Part shown: one piece after another, positions 20,100 to 29,781 of the stretch | Position numbering within the stretch: position 1 is the first letter of the stretch | Layout: each line of letters begins with the position of its first letter | Source: Diaporthe sp. PMI_573 | Taxonomy: Eukaryota > Ascomycota > Sordariomycetes > Diaporthales > Diaporthaceae | NCBI GenBank assembly: GCA_021399435.1 | Contig: JAJTUP010000031.1 | Location: forward strand, 496,001 to 560,000 | Length of the DNA: 64,000 bases | Direction of reading: 5' to 3' | The notes under the pieces: model-generated | The model's database searches: none | Told to the model about the DNA's origin: nothing | The model's input: the letters and a program-made list of their open reading frames with translations, nothing else | Made by a program: the position numbers and the translations under genes

Positions 20100-21200
20100 A
20101 TGCCTATTCAAGGTTACGGCGTTTGGGTAGCCACACCCACTGTCTTCACCGCGGAACGAACAGGGAAAAGTCCACATGGGAACTTGATCTTTGACGACGG
20201 CTCGACCAAGTACAAGCAGCTTTCATCTGCCATCAACGTCAAGTCAACCGGCACTGATTCTAGGCTGGTTTATTGGAGCAACCGGAGCTTCCAACACGCA
20301 ATCACTCAAAAGCTGCAAGATCTGGACAAGGGCTTCCACTCAATCACAGGGAATGACCAGGGTCCCGACGGCATTGCGCTCGACCTTCTTCGCGGGAACC
20401 TGGTGGATCTCGCAAAGGGCACTATTCTATCCACAAATGTGGACGGGCCCGACAACGATATCGTGGACCATCTCACCGAGATCTTCTCCGATGCTATTAC
20501 GGCGAAGGCTACAGTGTACCTATGGGGCCAGCAATACAGCCCGACACCCGACGGCATCCATGATATCCATATGAACCAGGGTAACTCGGGAAAGTCGTCA
20601 TGGACCAAGGACAACGGCATCTACCAGGACGGGTCTTTCATGCTGAAGTACCCAGATGGTCATTGGGAGGCTGTATTCCTTGCATTTGCCTCTCAGGCCA
20701 CAAAGACTGACGACGGAGGACAGCCAGAGAGTGATTCGGAGACGTTTGCCCAGCTGCTCGATGCCCCTGCGCAGAGCGACAAGCAGCAGACTAGTGGCCA
20801 GCAAGAGGGCCATGCCCAACAAGGTCACCAGGGTCATCACGGGGATCATGCCCACGGAAAGCACGGGAAACACCACAAGCTTTCTCGATTTGCGACCGAG
20901 TCCCCATCTAAGGCGTCGCCAATCACGGTCGGCGTTACCACTCATGACAAGGTCAAGTTGGCGAACCATATCAGGGTGCATGATGCGGAGCAGAAGAGGG
21001 AAATGAATGGCTGGTCAGTCATCGATCAGGACGGGATATCGCACGGTCTCACAAGTGCGGAGGCTCATGCAATCAGCAAAGGCGACCCTGTCGACCTACA
21101 GGACTTGTCCCTGCGGCCGGAGGGCGGGAGTGTCTCACTCAAGGACGCCGAAGGGCAGCTTGTTTCTGAGATTATCTACTCGAAGTTCCTTAAGAATTGA
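20100..21200 (+). CDS. DUF2278 (YukJ-like) protein with C-terminal lamin-tail-like domain, 366 aa
   Basis: Intronless gene. Residues 1-~205 match the DUF2278 family known mainly from bacteria (Bacillus YukJ): MPIQGYGVWVATPT start, SPHGNLIFDDGSTKY, AINVKSTG, DLLRGNLVD, DGPDNDIVDHL, and the diagnostic GIHDIHMNQGNSG followed by NGIYQDGSFML. A linker of about 60 residues is rich in Q, S and H (a cluster of GH/HG steps at about 237-262). The last ~75 residues fit a lamin-tail-like beta sandwich: NGWSVIDQDG, a GDPVDLQDLSL turn, and GGSVSLKDAEGQLV. The same DUF2278-lamin tail order occurs in bacteria. The biochemical role of DUF2278 is unknown. The start at 20100 is chosen because the motif YGVW lies right behind it. 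Location next to a transposon-like element and a pseudogene supports an accessory or acquired origin. Confidence 0.88.
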   Translation: MPIQGYGVWVATPTVFTAERTGKSPHGNLIFDDGSTKYKQLSSAINVKSTGTDSRLVYWSNRSFQHAITQKLQDLDKGFHSITGNDQGPDGIALDLLRGNLVDLAKGTILSTNVDGPDNDIVDHLTEIFSDAITAKATVYLWGQQYSPTPDGIHDIHMNQGNSGKSSWTKDNGIYQDGSFMLKYPDGHWEAVFLAFASQATKTDDGGQPESDSETFAQLLDAPAQSDKQQTSGQQEGHAQQGHQGHHGDHAHGKHGKHHKLSRFATESPSKASPITVGVTTHDKVKLANHIRVHDAEQKREMNGWSVIDQDGISHGLTSAEAHAISKGDPVDLQDLSLRPEGGSVSLKDAEGQLVSEIIYSKFLKN

Positions 21201-21563
21201 GGACAGGCAATTATCTAAACCTGACTGGCAGAGCACGCCACACAGAAATATTTGGGTGCTCATTGTCGAGTGGGCATATCTCCAGCTCTGAATTGATCAT
21301 GAAAAGAACATACAATCGATGCCTGCAGAGCCAAGGAAACAGCATGGAAGTATGAGAAACTTGGTGATTCGGTCACAAGCTCAATCGAACGGACTGTTAG
21401 TGCCAGGACAGGTATTATAATAACACTTAAGTGTTCCTGCTGGCCCTACTCAGTTCCCGAGGTCCTTGACACACCTCCATTTATTTCGCCATCTTGATAT
21501 TCAGTCAGGTGTGCGGAATCATGGACGACAAGATGCACTGGTGCACTTCCACGACTCAACAGC
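21201..21563. other. Short convergent intergenic stretch
   Basis: 3' flanks of the DUF2278 gene and of the second sugar transporter; nothing else seen. Confidence 0.4.
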
Positions 21564-23354
21564 TTAATCTATACCGGCCCCGTTTTCGGGCTTTTCAACA
21601 TGACCAGCGCTGCTGTCAGACTTCTCGTTCTTGGCGGCGATCTCCCTGTCAGCGTCCTCATAGATGGTCGGCCGATGCAACTGCGTGGCCAGCTTATCCC
21701 GGAACACGAAGACATTATGGTTCTCCTCGAAGAACCTGTCAATATCCTCGAGGGATCGGTTCGCCGTCTCCGGGTAGAAAAAGTACGTCGTGGGTATGAA
21801 CGAAGCACAGATGACAGCCCATATGATCCAAAACCGATATCCCAGGTTCTCGATACCAGGCGGCGTTACCTGCGCAACCATGTAATTCATGATCCAGTTT
21901 GTCGCCATCGCAAGACTAGCCCCCTTGGCGCGGAAGGCGAGTGCGTTGATCTCGGTCGGGTAAAGCCAGGGCACCCCGAGGACGCCCATCGCGAACGACG
22001 CAAAAAAGACGAAGAAGAAGGACACGGCCACGATTCCCAGCCGGTAGCTATCGCCGCGCCCGGTCTCGGTGAGCCCCGTGGCAATGGCGATGATGGTCCA
22101 GCACGTGGAGCACGCCGCAGCCGAGACCATCATGACGCGGCGCCGGCCGTACCGCTCGATGACGAAGTAGGCCATGAACGAGAAGAACAGGTAGTCCATG
22201 GACCCGGCTGCGGCGAGGATGCGGGCCGTCAGCTCGCTGAAGCCTATTGCGTGTATGAAGACGTAGGTCACTGATACGTGTTAGTCAGTTGCTACGGAGC
22301 CTAACGTGTCGCATGAAAGACGCGGATCCGTGAAAGGAGAAGAGCGATGCTTACTGTAGTAGGAGGTGACGTTGATTCCTGAGATTTGGTTCCTACCGGG
22401 TTTGGTCAGCAAAGAAGTCCTCAAGGCGGCGCACGGGTGTGCTCAAACCACTACTTACATAGCTTGCATCCAGGCGCCCAGAATCATCCGTCGCATCGCA
22501 CCTGGTGGGCCGCGTCCGGTGATGAGCTGCACCCAGGTATACTCGACCGCATATTCACGATCAAGGACGTCCTTAATAATGGAGAACTGTGTGCGGACGG
22601 AGGGCGTGGAGGGCGTAGCGCCATGGCCCTCCAGCGCGGCGAGGACCTCCATAGCTTCGTCATGTCGACCCTTGCGGATGAGCAGCCGGGGCGAGTCGGG
22701 CAAGAACGGGCACATGAGCAGGACGAGCGCAGAGAAGACTGATCGAGTAACTCAGCATTGACACTTTGTCGAAGGCCGCGTAATAGCGGGAGCGGCCGAC
22801 TTACACATTTGAAAAGCCAACGGGAACCGCCACGAGACACTCCCCGGCGCGAACGAGAAGCCCAGCGTCAACCAGTTGGATATGGCGAAGCCAGTAATAC
22901 AGTTCGCCATCTGGATTATAATCAGCTTGCCACGGCTCCGCATCTTGCTCGTCTCAGACTGCCACACGCCGGCGGTAGCAGTATTCATCCCCGTCCCGAG
23001 CCCAGCGATGACGCGGCCCGCATACATCTGCCCAGCGCTGTATGAAGCAGCCTGTATGACGGCGGCCACGGCGATGACTGAGCTCCCGAGCATCAGGGTG
23101 CGGGGCCGCCCGAGCTTGTCGCCGCTGTAGAGCGTCGACAGGGCGCCGGCGAAGCAGCCGAGGTTATACACGGAGGTCATGGTGCCCTGGTCTGCCGTCG
23201 AGGGGTAGCCCATTGTCCTGAGGAAGTCATCTGAGACGAGGACATTTCCGAAGACGCCCTGGTCGTAGCCGTAGAATATGAGAACCGTTGAGGCGGCGAT
23301 GGAGATCCATACTGTCAGACGCTCTCCTGAGCCGCCGAGGTAGCGGCGGGTCAT
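21564..23354 (-). CDS. MFS sugar transporter (SP family), 524 aa
   Basis: Second sugar-porter-family transporter of the window. Four exons: 23354-22805, 22738-22459, 22392-22355 (a 38-base micro-exon coding NQISGINVTSYY) and 22270-21564. All three introns have GTAAG donors and CAG or TAG acceptors, and phases agree. Marks: FYGYDQGVFGNVL in helix 1, GDKLGRPRTLML between helices 2 and 3, PDSPRLLIRKGRHDEA before the central loop, QISGINVTSYY in helix 7, YGRRRVMM between helices 8 and 9, and YPETANRSLEDID in place of the usual PETKG, a conservative deviation seen in some fungal members. The C-terminal ~50 residues are hydrophilic. It differs strongly from the transporter at 1.6-3.5 kb, so the two are old paralogues rather than a local duplication. 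Substrate unknown. Confidence 0.93.
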
Positions 23355-24274
23355 GGTGTCTCAGACCTGGATGTTGTTTGTTGATATCTCGAGCCGGATA
23401 ACCTACAAACAACAATAGCAAAAATATCTGGTATATGAAGATAAAAGTCTATGAGTGTATGTCTAAGTAACCCTGATGGACGCAAATAGGCAACGATCCT
23501 AATTGACAAGGGTAATGGCCGCCTTTATGTGCCTGGCCAGACTACCGAGAACGCTTCGCGTGTGACTCCGAACCTGGAGCCGTAAGCAAGTAGACATTAT
23601 CGTTGCAAGCAAAGCCGGGCAATATCCGAATCACCCCCTCAGATTAGAGTCAGGCGTACCGTGATTAGCGATTGAGGAACCTGATGTCAAGCGTGCATAG
23701 GCTTAGTACTACGCATGCACTCCGCGCCGCTACCCCATGGGGAATGATCTACCCCCTCATTCTTGACCCCATCTGGATGGTTCTGGCCGCAATCGCTGTG
23801 CAGATCACAGCCATTTGGGGCGTGGAAAGTCGGATTGCCGAAGATGGGAAGCCATTGTATATATTTGGGTACATAGTATCTGGGAAAACATTACATATTT
23901 GTCGACTTGTTTGCCAGGTAGCTCGGTTGGGTGCGGTCATGCCGGATTCCGCCGGCCACGAGACCACCATTCCCAGGGCACAAATGATGGTGGTGAAACT
24001 GGCTCCGCACTGATGAAGCTGAGTAGGCTTCCGAAACTTTCTTGAATCGGCCAAGGGCAGAGAGATCAGGAAGTAGGATCAGAACAAGGATGGTACACCG
24101 GGAAGCAACACGAATAGCCCTGCTCTGTCGTCTCCCATTCTCGATGTCCTGTGTAATATGACCATTTCATCGCCAGACCTTGGCTGGGGTGTTTCATAAC
24201 ATAGAGGTGATTGACGACTCGTGGACCGTTCGACCGATGCTGGTCATAGCCCTCTGCAGCGGATCTTAGCAGCT
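23355..24274. other. Intergenic stretch
   Basis: Promoter of the second sugar transporter at the left. At 24066-24326 (minus) an 86-codon frame reads protein-like with several Cys and aromatic residues; it overlaps the 3' end of the small secreted gene and could be an alternative 3' exon, but I found no supporting splice chain. Confidence 0.4.
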
Positions 24275-24694
24275 TTATACCTTTGACCTCGTCGGACTTT
24301 CCGGCTTGCATTTCCAGAAAGCACATACACAGCCTTTCTCATTATGTTTGCTGCTCATAGATACCCCTGCCATGTAGTGCCGAACGCAGAATGATGGGTT
24401 GCAATCCTTGCAATGCTGCAGGGCACGCTCAGGAGCAGTGACCTTCGAGCAGCTGGTCCCGCTAGACCCCCTTCTTGTGTTGGACCAATAGCCAATGAAC
24501 CATTGTCCGTGGCCTGGTCGTGGAATGCTGTTCTTATAAGCGCTGTCAGTCTTTTGCACAAATGACTATTTTGCTCGAGCTCTTGATGAGCACTCACCTT
24601 CACCTCACGGTGTTCCCTTGCTCCGTCATCATTTACCGGAGCTGGGTGCGAAAAGCCCCCATACCACCGTGATAAATGACAGCAGACAAACCAT
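24275..24694 (-). CDS. Predicted small cysteine-rich secreted protein, 98 aa
   Basis: Two exons inferred by splice consensus: 24694-24637 and 24513-24275. Exon 1 codes MVCLLSFITVVWGLFAPSS, a classic signal peptide. The intron begins GTAAAT, ends CCAG, and has a CTGAC branch site about 34 bases before the acceptor. The spliced frame then runs 79 codons to a TAA. The mature part begins GHGQWFIGYWS and has seven cysteines in its second half (TSCSK, QHCKDC, SFC, GCVCAFWKC), many charged residues and no recognisable domain. Size, signal peptide and cysteine density are those of fungal effector candidates or small antimicrobial-type proteins; no activity can be assigned. It is tail to tail with nothing and lies just beyond the 3' end of PSF3 on the same strand (stop of PSF3 at 24803). 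Needs transcript proof; the weak point is the GTAAAT donor. Confidence 0.45.
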
Positions 24695-24802
24695 GGGCCT
24701 GCTCGTGCGTAGATTTGGCGCGGAGATGCGCAGTCCGAAAAGAACCTGCACGTGAGACGGCGGAAGACACTCTTGGAAGGCTGGCTTCAAAGTGCAAAGC
24801 CC

Positions 24803-25475
24803 TCAGTGCTTCTTGACGTTCTCCATCCACTGCTTGGAGAGTTTAGTCCCATCATGCGCTTTGCGGTGTAGCGCCCTCTCCCACTCGTCCAAGCCCCGGA
24901 GGAACTCGCCGTCGATGCCAAGACCGAGGTTGCTCCCGTCCTCCTTCCCGCTCGACCCGCCGACCTTCCTGGCATGCAGCGCAAGGTCCGCGGCGCGCGT
25001 GACAAAGGTCTTGCGCAGGACGCCGTCCAGCTCCCCCTCCTCGAACAGGTCCATGAGGCGCGTCGCGAGGCTGTAGAAGTGTGTGCTCTGGTCGCGCAGG
25101 GGCACGGCGCGCGGGTCGGCCTTGAGGGCCTGGACGACCTCGCTGGAGAGTGCTCGCGGCAGGGACAGGTTCACGAAGGATTTTGAGTCGTCGTCTGCGG
25201 CGCCGGCGCCGGAAGTGTTTGCGAGGGCGAGCATCTCGGCGAGCCAGAGGGGCAGGGCCAGCTTGGCGCCTGCTTTGAGGGGGAGGCCCGGGCTGTTGTC
25301 GAGGTGGCCCAGGTCGGGGATCTCGAAGTTGAACTCGCAGGGGATTTTCTGCAGGCCAAGTCGGTGTTAGCAATCGTAACGTTGACGGGGACCAATGTCC
25401 TCAACGCATCATTGCCGACAGACACATGCGTACCTCTGCGTCCGTCAGGATCGCGTCAATGTCGTAGTACGACAT
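24803..25475 (-). CDS. PSF3: GINS complex subunit Psf3, 195 aa
   Basis: Nuclear subunit of the GINS tetramer, which joins Cdc45 and Mcm2-7 in the CMG helicase for replication initiation and elongation. Two exons: 25475-25434 (14 codons, MSYYDIDAILTDAE) and 25348-24803; the intron GTACGC...TGCAG is phase 0, a position common in fungal PSF3. The sequence IPCEFNFEIPDLGHLD, then KLALPLWLAEML and FVNLSLPRALSSEVVQALKADP, is characteristic of the Psf3 N-terminal B domain and start of the helical A domain; FYSLATRLMDLFEEGELDGVLRK follows. Length is normal. It is divergent from the Mn-SOD gene, sharing a 537-base intergenic promoter. Confidence 0.95.
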
Positions 25476-26012
25476 TGTGTAGTTCAACTTTGAGGACTAA
25501 TATGGTATGGACCTGTGGAGCTTCTTTCAATTGGAATAGGCACGGACGTGAAGAGCGTGGTGATAATGCTTGCAGTCCAGCACCTTACATTATTAACATG
25601 TGAACGCGGTGATGGAAAATGGAAGCGAGACGCGACTGCTTTGGCTGTGGGGCACAGGCACAGTGCAATGCGTGGGGTGCAGGGATCTGACTAATCGCGG
25701 ATGTGCTGGGTGATGAGCTCCTACGGCGCTATGACGACAGTGTGAGATCGGATACCGCAGCATTGGAGCTTCCCACTGCATCCGAAGCTCCAAGCTACCG
25801 ACCGAACCTGAGGCGTGTGTGGGGTCCGAGCCGGTCGGCCAAACGGCTTGACATCACCAAGACTCATTCACTTATTAAATTGCTCCCTTCAACCTCGAGT
25901 CCCCCTCCATCCTGCTACTTTCTGTACCAGGTTCGTACACGCTCTACCTCGACCAACTCCAGCCTCTACAGCCCAATTGGTCTCTTTTATCATACACAAA
26001 CCCAACTGCAAA
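25476..26012. promoter_or_regulatory. Bidirectional promoter region between PSF3 and SOD2
   Basis: 537 bases separate the two divergent start codons. The part next to the SOD start (about 25900-26010) is pyrimidine-rich (CT tracts), typical of fungal 5' leaders. No clear TATA box was seen on either side. Confidence 0.5.
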
Positions 26013-26949
26013 ATGTCGGCCACTCTCCTCCGATCGACTCCCGCCCTGCGTGGAGCTCTGCGAGCCGGAGCTGCAAAGCCTGTCATGGGCATGGCCAGCA
26101 CGCAGTTCGTCCGCGGCAAGGCCACTCTTCCCGACCTTTCCTGTAGGTGGACATTCCCGCTCGTTTTCCCTCGGGATTATCAACCTTTGCGACACAAGAA
26201 ATCTTCTGCTTCAGCACCAGCATGCTAATCTGCGATCGCTCTCGGCAGACGACTATGGCGCACTCGAGCCTCACATCTCGGGCCAGATCATGGAGCTGCA
26301 CCACTCCAAGCACCACCAGACCTACGTCAACGGCCTCAACAGCGCTCTCGAGACCCTTGGCGATGCCGAGGCCAAGGGCGACCCGGCCAAGGCCTCCACA
26401 CTCGCGCCCCTCCTCAACTTCCACGGCGGTGGACACATCAACCACACTCTGTTCTGGGAGAACCTGGCACCCGCCAACAAGGACGGTGGTGGTGAGCCAG
26501 AAGGAGAGCTCAAGGTACGTGGAAACCAAATATAGATAGTCCTGGATAGCCCGAGACCTAGGAACTTGCGCCGCCCTCCCCGGGCAACCCAGTGTGTGAC
26601 AGGACCTCCACAAGAGCAGCAGACTAACATGCCATCGCGCCCACAGAAAGCGATCGACCGCGACTTCGGCTCCTTCTCCACCCTCGTGAAGCAGACAAAC
26701 GCCGCCCTCGCCGGCATCCAGGGCAGCGGCTGGGCCTGGGTCGCCAAGGACAAGGAGACGGGCACCCTGAGCCTGGTCACCCGCCCCAACCAGGACCCCG
26801 TCACCGGCAACCTGATCCCCCTGCTGGGCATCGACGCCTGGGAGCACGCCTACTACCTGCAATACCAGAACCGCAAGGCCGAGTACTTCAGCGCCATCTG
26901 GAACGTCATCAACTGGAAGACTGTGGCCAAGAGGTTCTCCAAGGCCTAA
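26013..26949 (+). CDS. sod2: Mitochondrial manganese superoxide dismutase, 232 aa
   Basis: Homotetrameric matrix enzyme dismutating superoxide to hydrogen peroxide and oxygen. Three exons: 26013-26142, 26249-26514 and 26647-26949; donors GTAGGT and GTACGT, acceptors CGGCAG and CCACAG. The first ~35 residues are an Arg/Ala/Ser-rich mitochondrial presequence ending near [11 protein letters not shown]. The iron/manganese SOD domain follows: [20 protein letters not shown] (first metal His and the His-rich helix), [14 protein letters not shown] (second His), and [13 protein letters not shown] (metal Asp and His). GSGWAWV and the position of Q/H residues fit the Mn form. Length is that of fungal SOD2. 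The spliced YDYG joins a codon split 1/2 across intron 1. Confidence 0.97.
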
Positions 26950-27470
26950 GGGCTCGTGGTGGTGTTGTTGCGGTGTAGTGTGCTTGGCATTGAGATGAAT
27001 GATAATGGCCATGGCCTGTGTATAATCCTGTCCATGTAGTGTCAATGCGAAATGATTCTCCAAGACAAACCTTGGACTTTCCCAGCCAACCTCTTGTCAT
27101 CGATGCGGATTCACGGCAATAGAGCCGGCGCAGTTTAATCGCGCAAGGCCGTATGCCCCATGTTCATTTATCAACTCCTCAAGACGAGGTGGATTATTGA
27201 GTGTGCAGCGAGCTAAGTCCCTGAAGCAGCGTGGCAGCGCAATCAGGATGGATGGCAATGTGTGCATGTCTGTGAGAACACTCGCCAAGGTCATATCACG
27301 CTGTCATTGCTTTCTTGGTCTACCTGTTTTGTATTCTAGTCAAAACGTCTCAAATAGAGAATCCCCTCTCCCTCCGAGGGGGGCTATTGACTGTATAGAG
27401 TTGCATTACGTCCAATCACTCGTATCATCTTGTCCCATATGTCCGGAACTTTCCAGTAAGTTCATCGGAT
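26950..27470. other. Intergenic stretch
   Basis: 3' flank of SOD2 and of the minus-strand gene to the right (tail to tail). No gene supported. Confidence 0.4.
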
Positions 27471-28883
27471 TTAACGCCTGCCTCTGCCGCCTCTCGTCTG
27501 TGAGGAGAATTCGTCTTCCTCGTCTTGTTCTTCCTCTGGTCGGGCCAGCATCGAGAAGACTTGCATGCCCAGTGCCACCATACAGGGGAGCCAGTGCAGC
27601 GAGCTCTGCCAGCGGCTTTCGCTTGTGACACCTAGATCAACCCAGCATGTCAGCCATCAGTGAGAAGCTCTTAGAAGGTCCCTCATAGTCCAAACGTACG
27701 ACTGTCTTGTTCAGTAATCCTCTTGTTTATCGTTCCTACGCAGTAATGTTAGAAGCATCCGACCAGGCGCCAGATCTGTCAAGTTGGCCTTTGCCCAGCT
27801 CGTAGTAGGCGTATCTTAAGTAGTACTTACCCATGACTCGTCCGGTGTTAGCTTTGCCAGCGAGTGAAGCTGTATCACAAGGTCTGTTAGTAAAGTGCCC
27901 AATGTTTCATTGTTCAGGATTGGTCAGGGACCAAATGAGAGAGAAACTTGAAGGAAGGCTGGCGTATTCGAAAGTCTGCTCTGATATCTGCCAGCTCAAC
28001 TTTAGATTTCTGCAGCCAGAATTAAGCATTGACTTGCCCTGATCTAGAGTAGGCTCAACTTGGGCGCAATGTATGTTGAAAGCTTCGACTTTCAAGTTGG
28101 CCATACTCGCGGTTATTCTGGTCTTGAACTTTTCAATACTCATCGGACTCATTTGTGCAAAACCACCTAGACGCAGAATATGCAGAGTTAACACCCTGAT
28201 GTGAATCGGATTGACCACTGTGAGACACACCTCTTAGCCACCGATAGTAATGACGTTTGAGTTGTAGCTTAGAACACAAGACAAGCATGAAAAGTTCAAC
28301 AGTGTCCAATTGGATTTGCAAGGAAATGGCTTGTGGGCAGGAAAGATTCGCAACCGACTTCAGGCCAGTTTCAAGCGCACTGATAACAAGCGAGATCTCT
28401 TCGTCCTTCCTTTGTATGAATTGAAGCACCCCAAAACTTTCGGGTGATACCTATAGAAACTGTAAGGTCCTCCCCACACGAGGCCTGCGATACGAAGCTG
28501 AGAAAAACATACGTGTATGCAGACGTGGTAAGGACCAGAGGTCACCACTGGCTTCCGCACAACGTGGCATAGGTTGGTTTCGTCGTGAAAGGTCGGCTCG
28601 GATGGAAGGGAAATATGAGCTAGAAGCTTTGAATCTGGGTATTGCAGGACCTTGTTGTGATTTGCTTGGAACCACGCGTTGATCGCATTTTCTTCACGTT
28701 CACACAGATCTGGCCCAGCAAAGTCGTTTGCTTCCGTACGACAAAACACATTGAACCTCTATCGGCAGTCAGCTCAGCCATACGACTGTGAATTCTTTGC
28801 GCGTTGGGGGGGGGGGGTTGCTAGGGCACGACCTGGTAGGCTTCTCGCCAGCACACTCTTGTGATTTCTTTGGCGTCATCCAT
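27471..28883 (-). CDS. Predicted seven-exon gene of unknown function, 323 aa
   Basis: Not recognised. Exons 28883-28833, 28758-28513, 28450-28231, 28166-27948, 27869-27831, 27735-27700 and 27631-27471 join without a stop to a TAA; each coding frame is the only open one for its phase. Introns are 62-78 nt for the first four (and 95 and 68 nt for the last two), with good acceptors and branch sites (CTGAC, TTAAC, ACTAAC, TCTAAC). Weak points are the donors GTCGTG after exon 1 and GTTTCT after exon 4. The protein starts MDDAKEITRVCWREAYQ, has a helical middle (DEEISLVISALETGLKSVA), then SLAGKANTGRVMG, a hydrophobic stretch WLPCMVALGMQVFSML near the end and an acidic then basic tail (PEEEQDEEDEF, RGGRGRR). 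More 5' exons are possible: the frame stays open upstream of the chosen ATG. Intron 1 holds a run of twelve cytosines on the coding strand. Confidence 0.5.
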
Positions 28884-29781
28884 CGGTGCCTCGGGATCAG
28901 ATGGTCCACCCGTTAGTAGGCATAGGTCGGTATGTAATGGCTACTGAGGAGGTTGAAATGAACAGCAATGCCGAGGAAGGTTGGCACAAATCGTCTTTGG
29001 GGTATCCAAACTCAAATGCTGTAAGTTCGCTCTATGCGACTTGAGTGTTGGACTCCAAGGAAGAAGGCAACGAGACTTTCGAGGGTGCCCAGGCCTTCTG
29101 ACTGAGATCTCCACGTTTGGCTGACACATCCATTGAGTGATTGGCCGGTGAGAGTGTCCACTCTTGCACCCTCACTGCCCAGGTGCTGTCATCAACATGT
29201 ATGTGGCGCTAAACGGCATGTACAGGCAACTGCCAAGACCAGACTCCCAAATTCGCATGTTCCTATGCATTCATGAACTGCCGTTGGGATTTCCCTTGAT
29301 TCTAGAGTTCCTCATGTTGAGTCCTTACTCTAATCGCTGAACAACCATTTTCCAGTGCTCTGACAGAGGTGTTTTGTGACAATCTCCCGTCCCGCTCGTG
29401 GGGTGCTGCAAGCAATATGTTTGCCGGGCCACCAAATGCTCACGTCAGGGCAAGAGTACGCGAAATCCCACATCATTCACGATGTCAGCTACGGGATAGA
29501 CGGTGTTAATGCTGGAGCAGCAATATCATCCCACTCGAGTTCCCGGTGATCCTCTTGTTAGAATAGGGAAGATGGTTCTTGGGCAAGGATTGCATCCCGA
29601 CTCATCATTCTTGACGACGTATCACTTCTCCCTCAGCTTCGGGTCTGCCACCTGAGGGCAATGCCCTTTGCACTTTTCAAGAACGAGTCTGTGAGCTCAG
29701 CTGGCCGATGATATCGCATTGGCAAGCTCAGTGAACCAGCCTTGTCAGGAGCTCATTTCCCTGCACCCAATTACAGGGTAT
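28884..29781. other. Intergenic stretch
   Basis: No firm gene. Could hold 5' exons of the seven-exon gene (short protein-like pieces near 28.9-29.1 kb on the minus strand), but no splice chain was convincing. Confidence 0.35.

Noticed and set aside
26083..27063. 326-codon frame antisense to SOD2
   Set aside because: Shadow of the SOD2 exons and introns; no independent support.
28805..28817. G-run (poly-C on the coding strand) and the similar run near 52390
   Set aside because: Homopolymers in non-coding DNA; may be real or sequencing artefacts, no function suggested.
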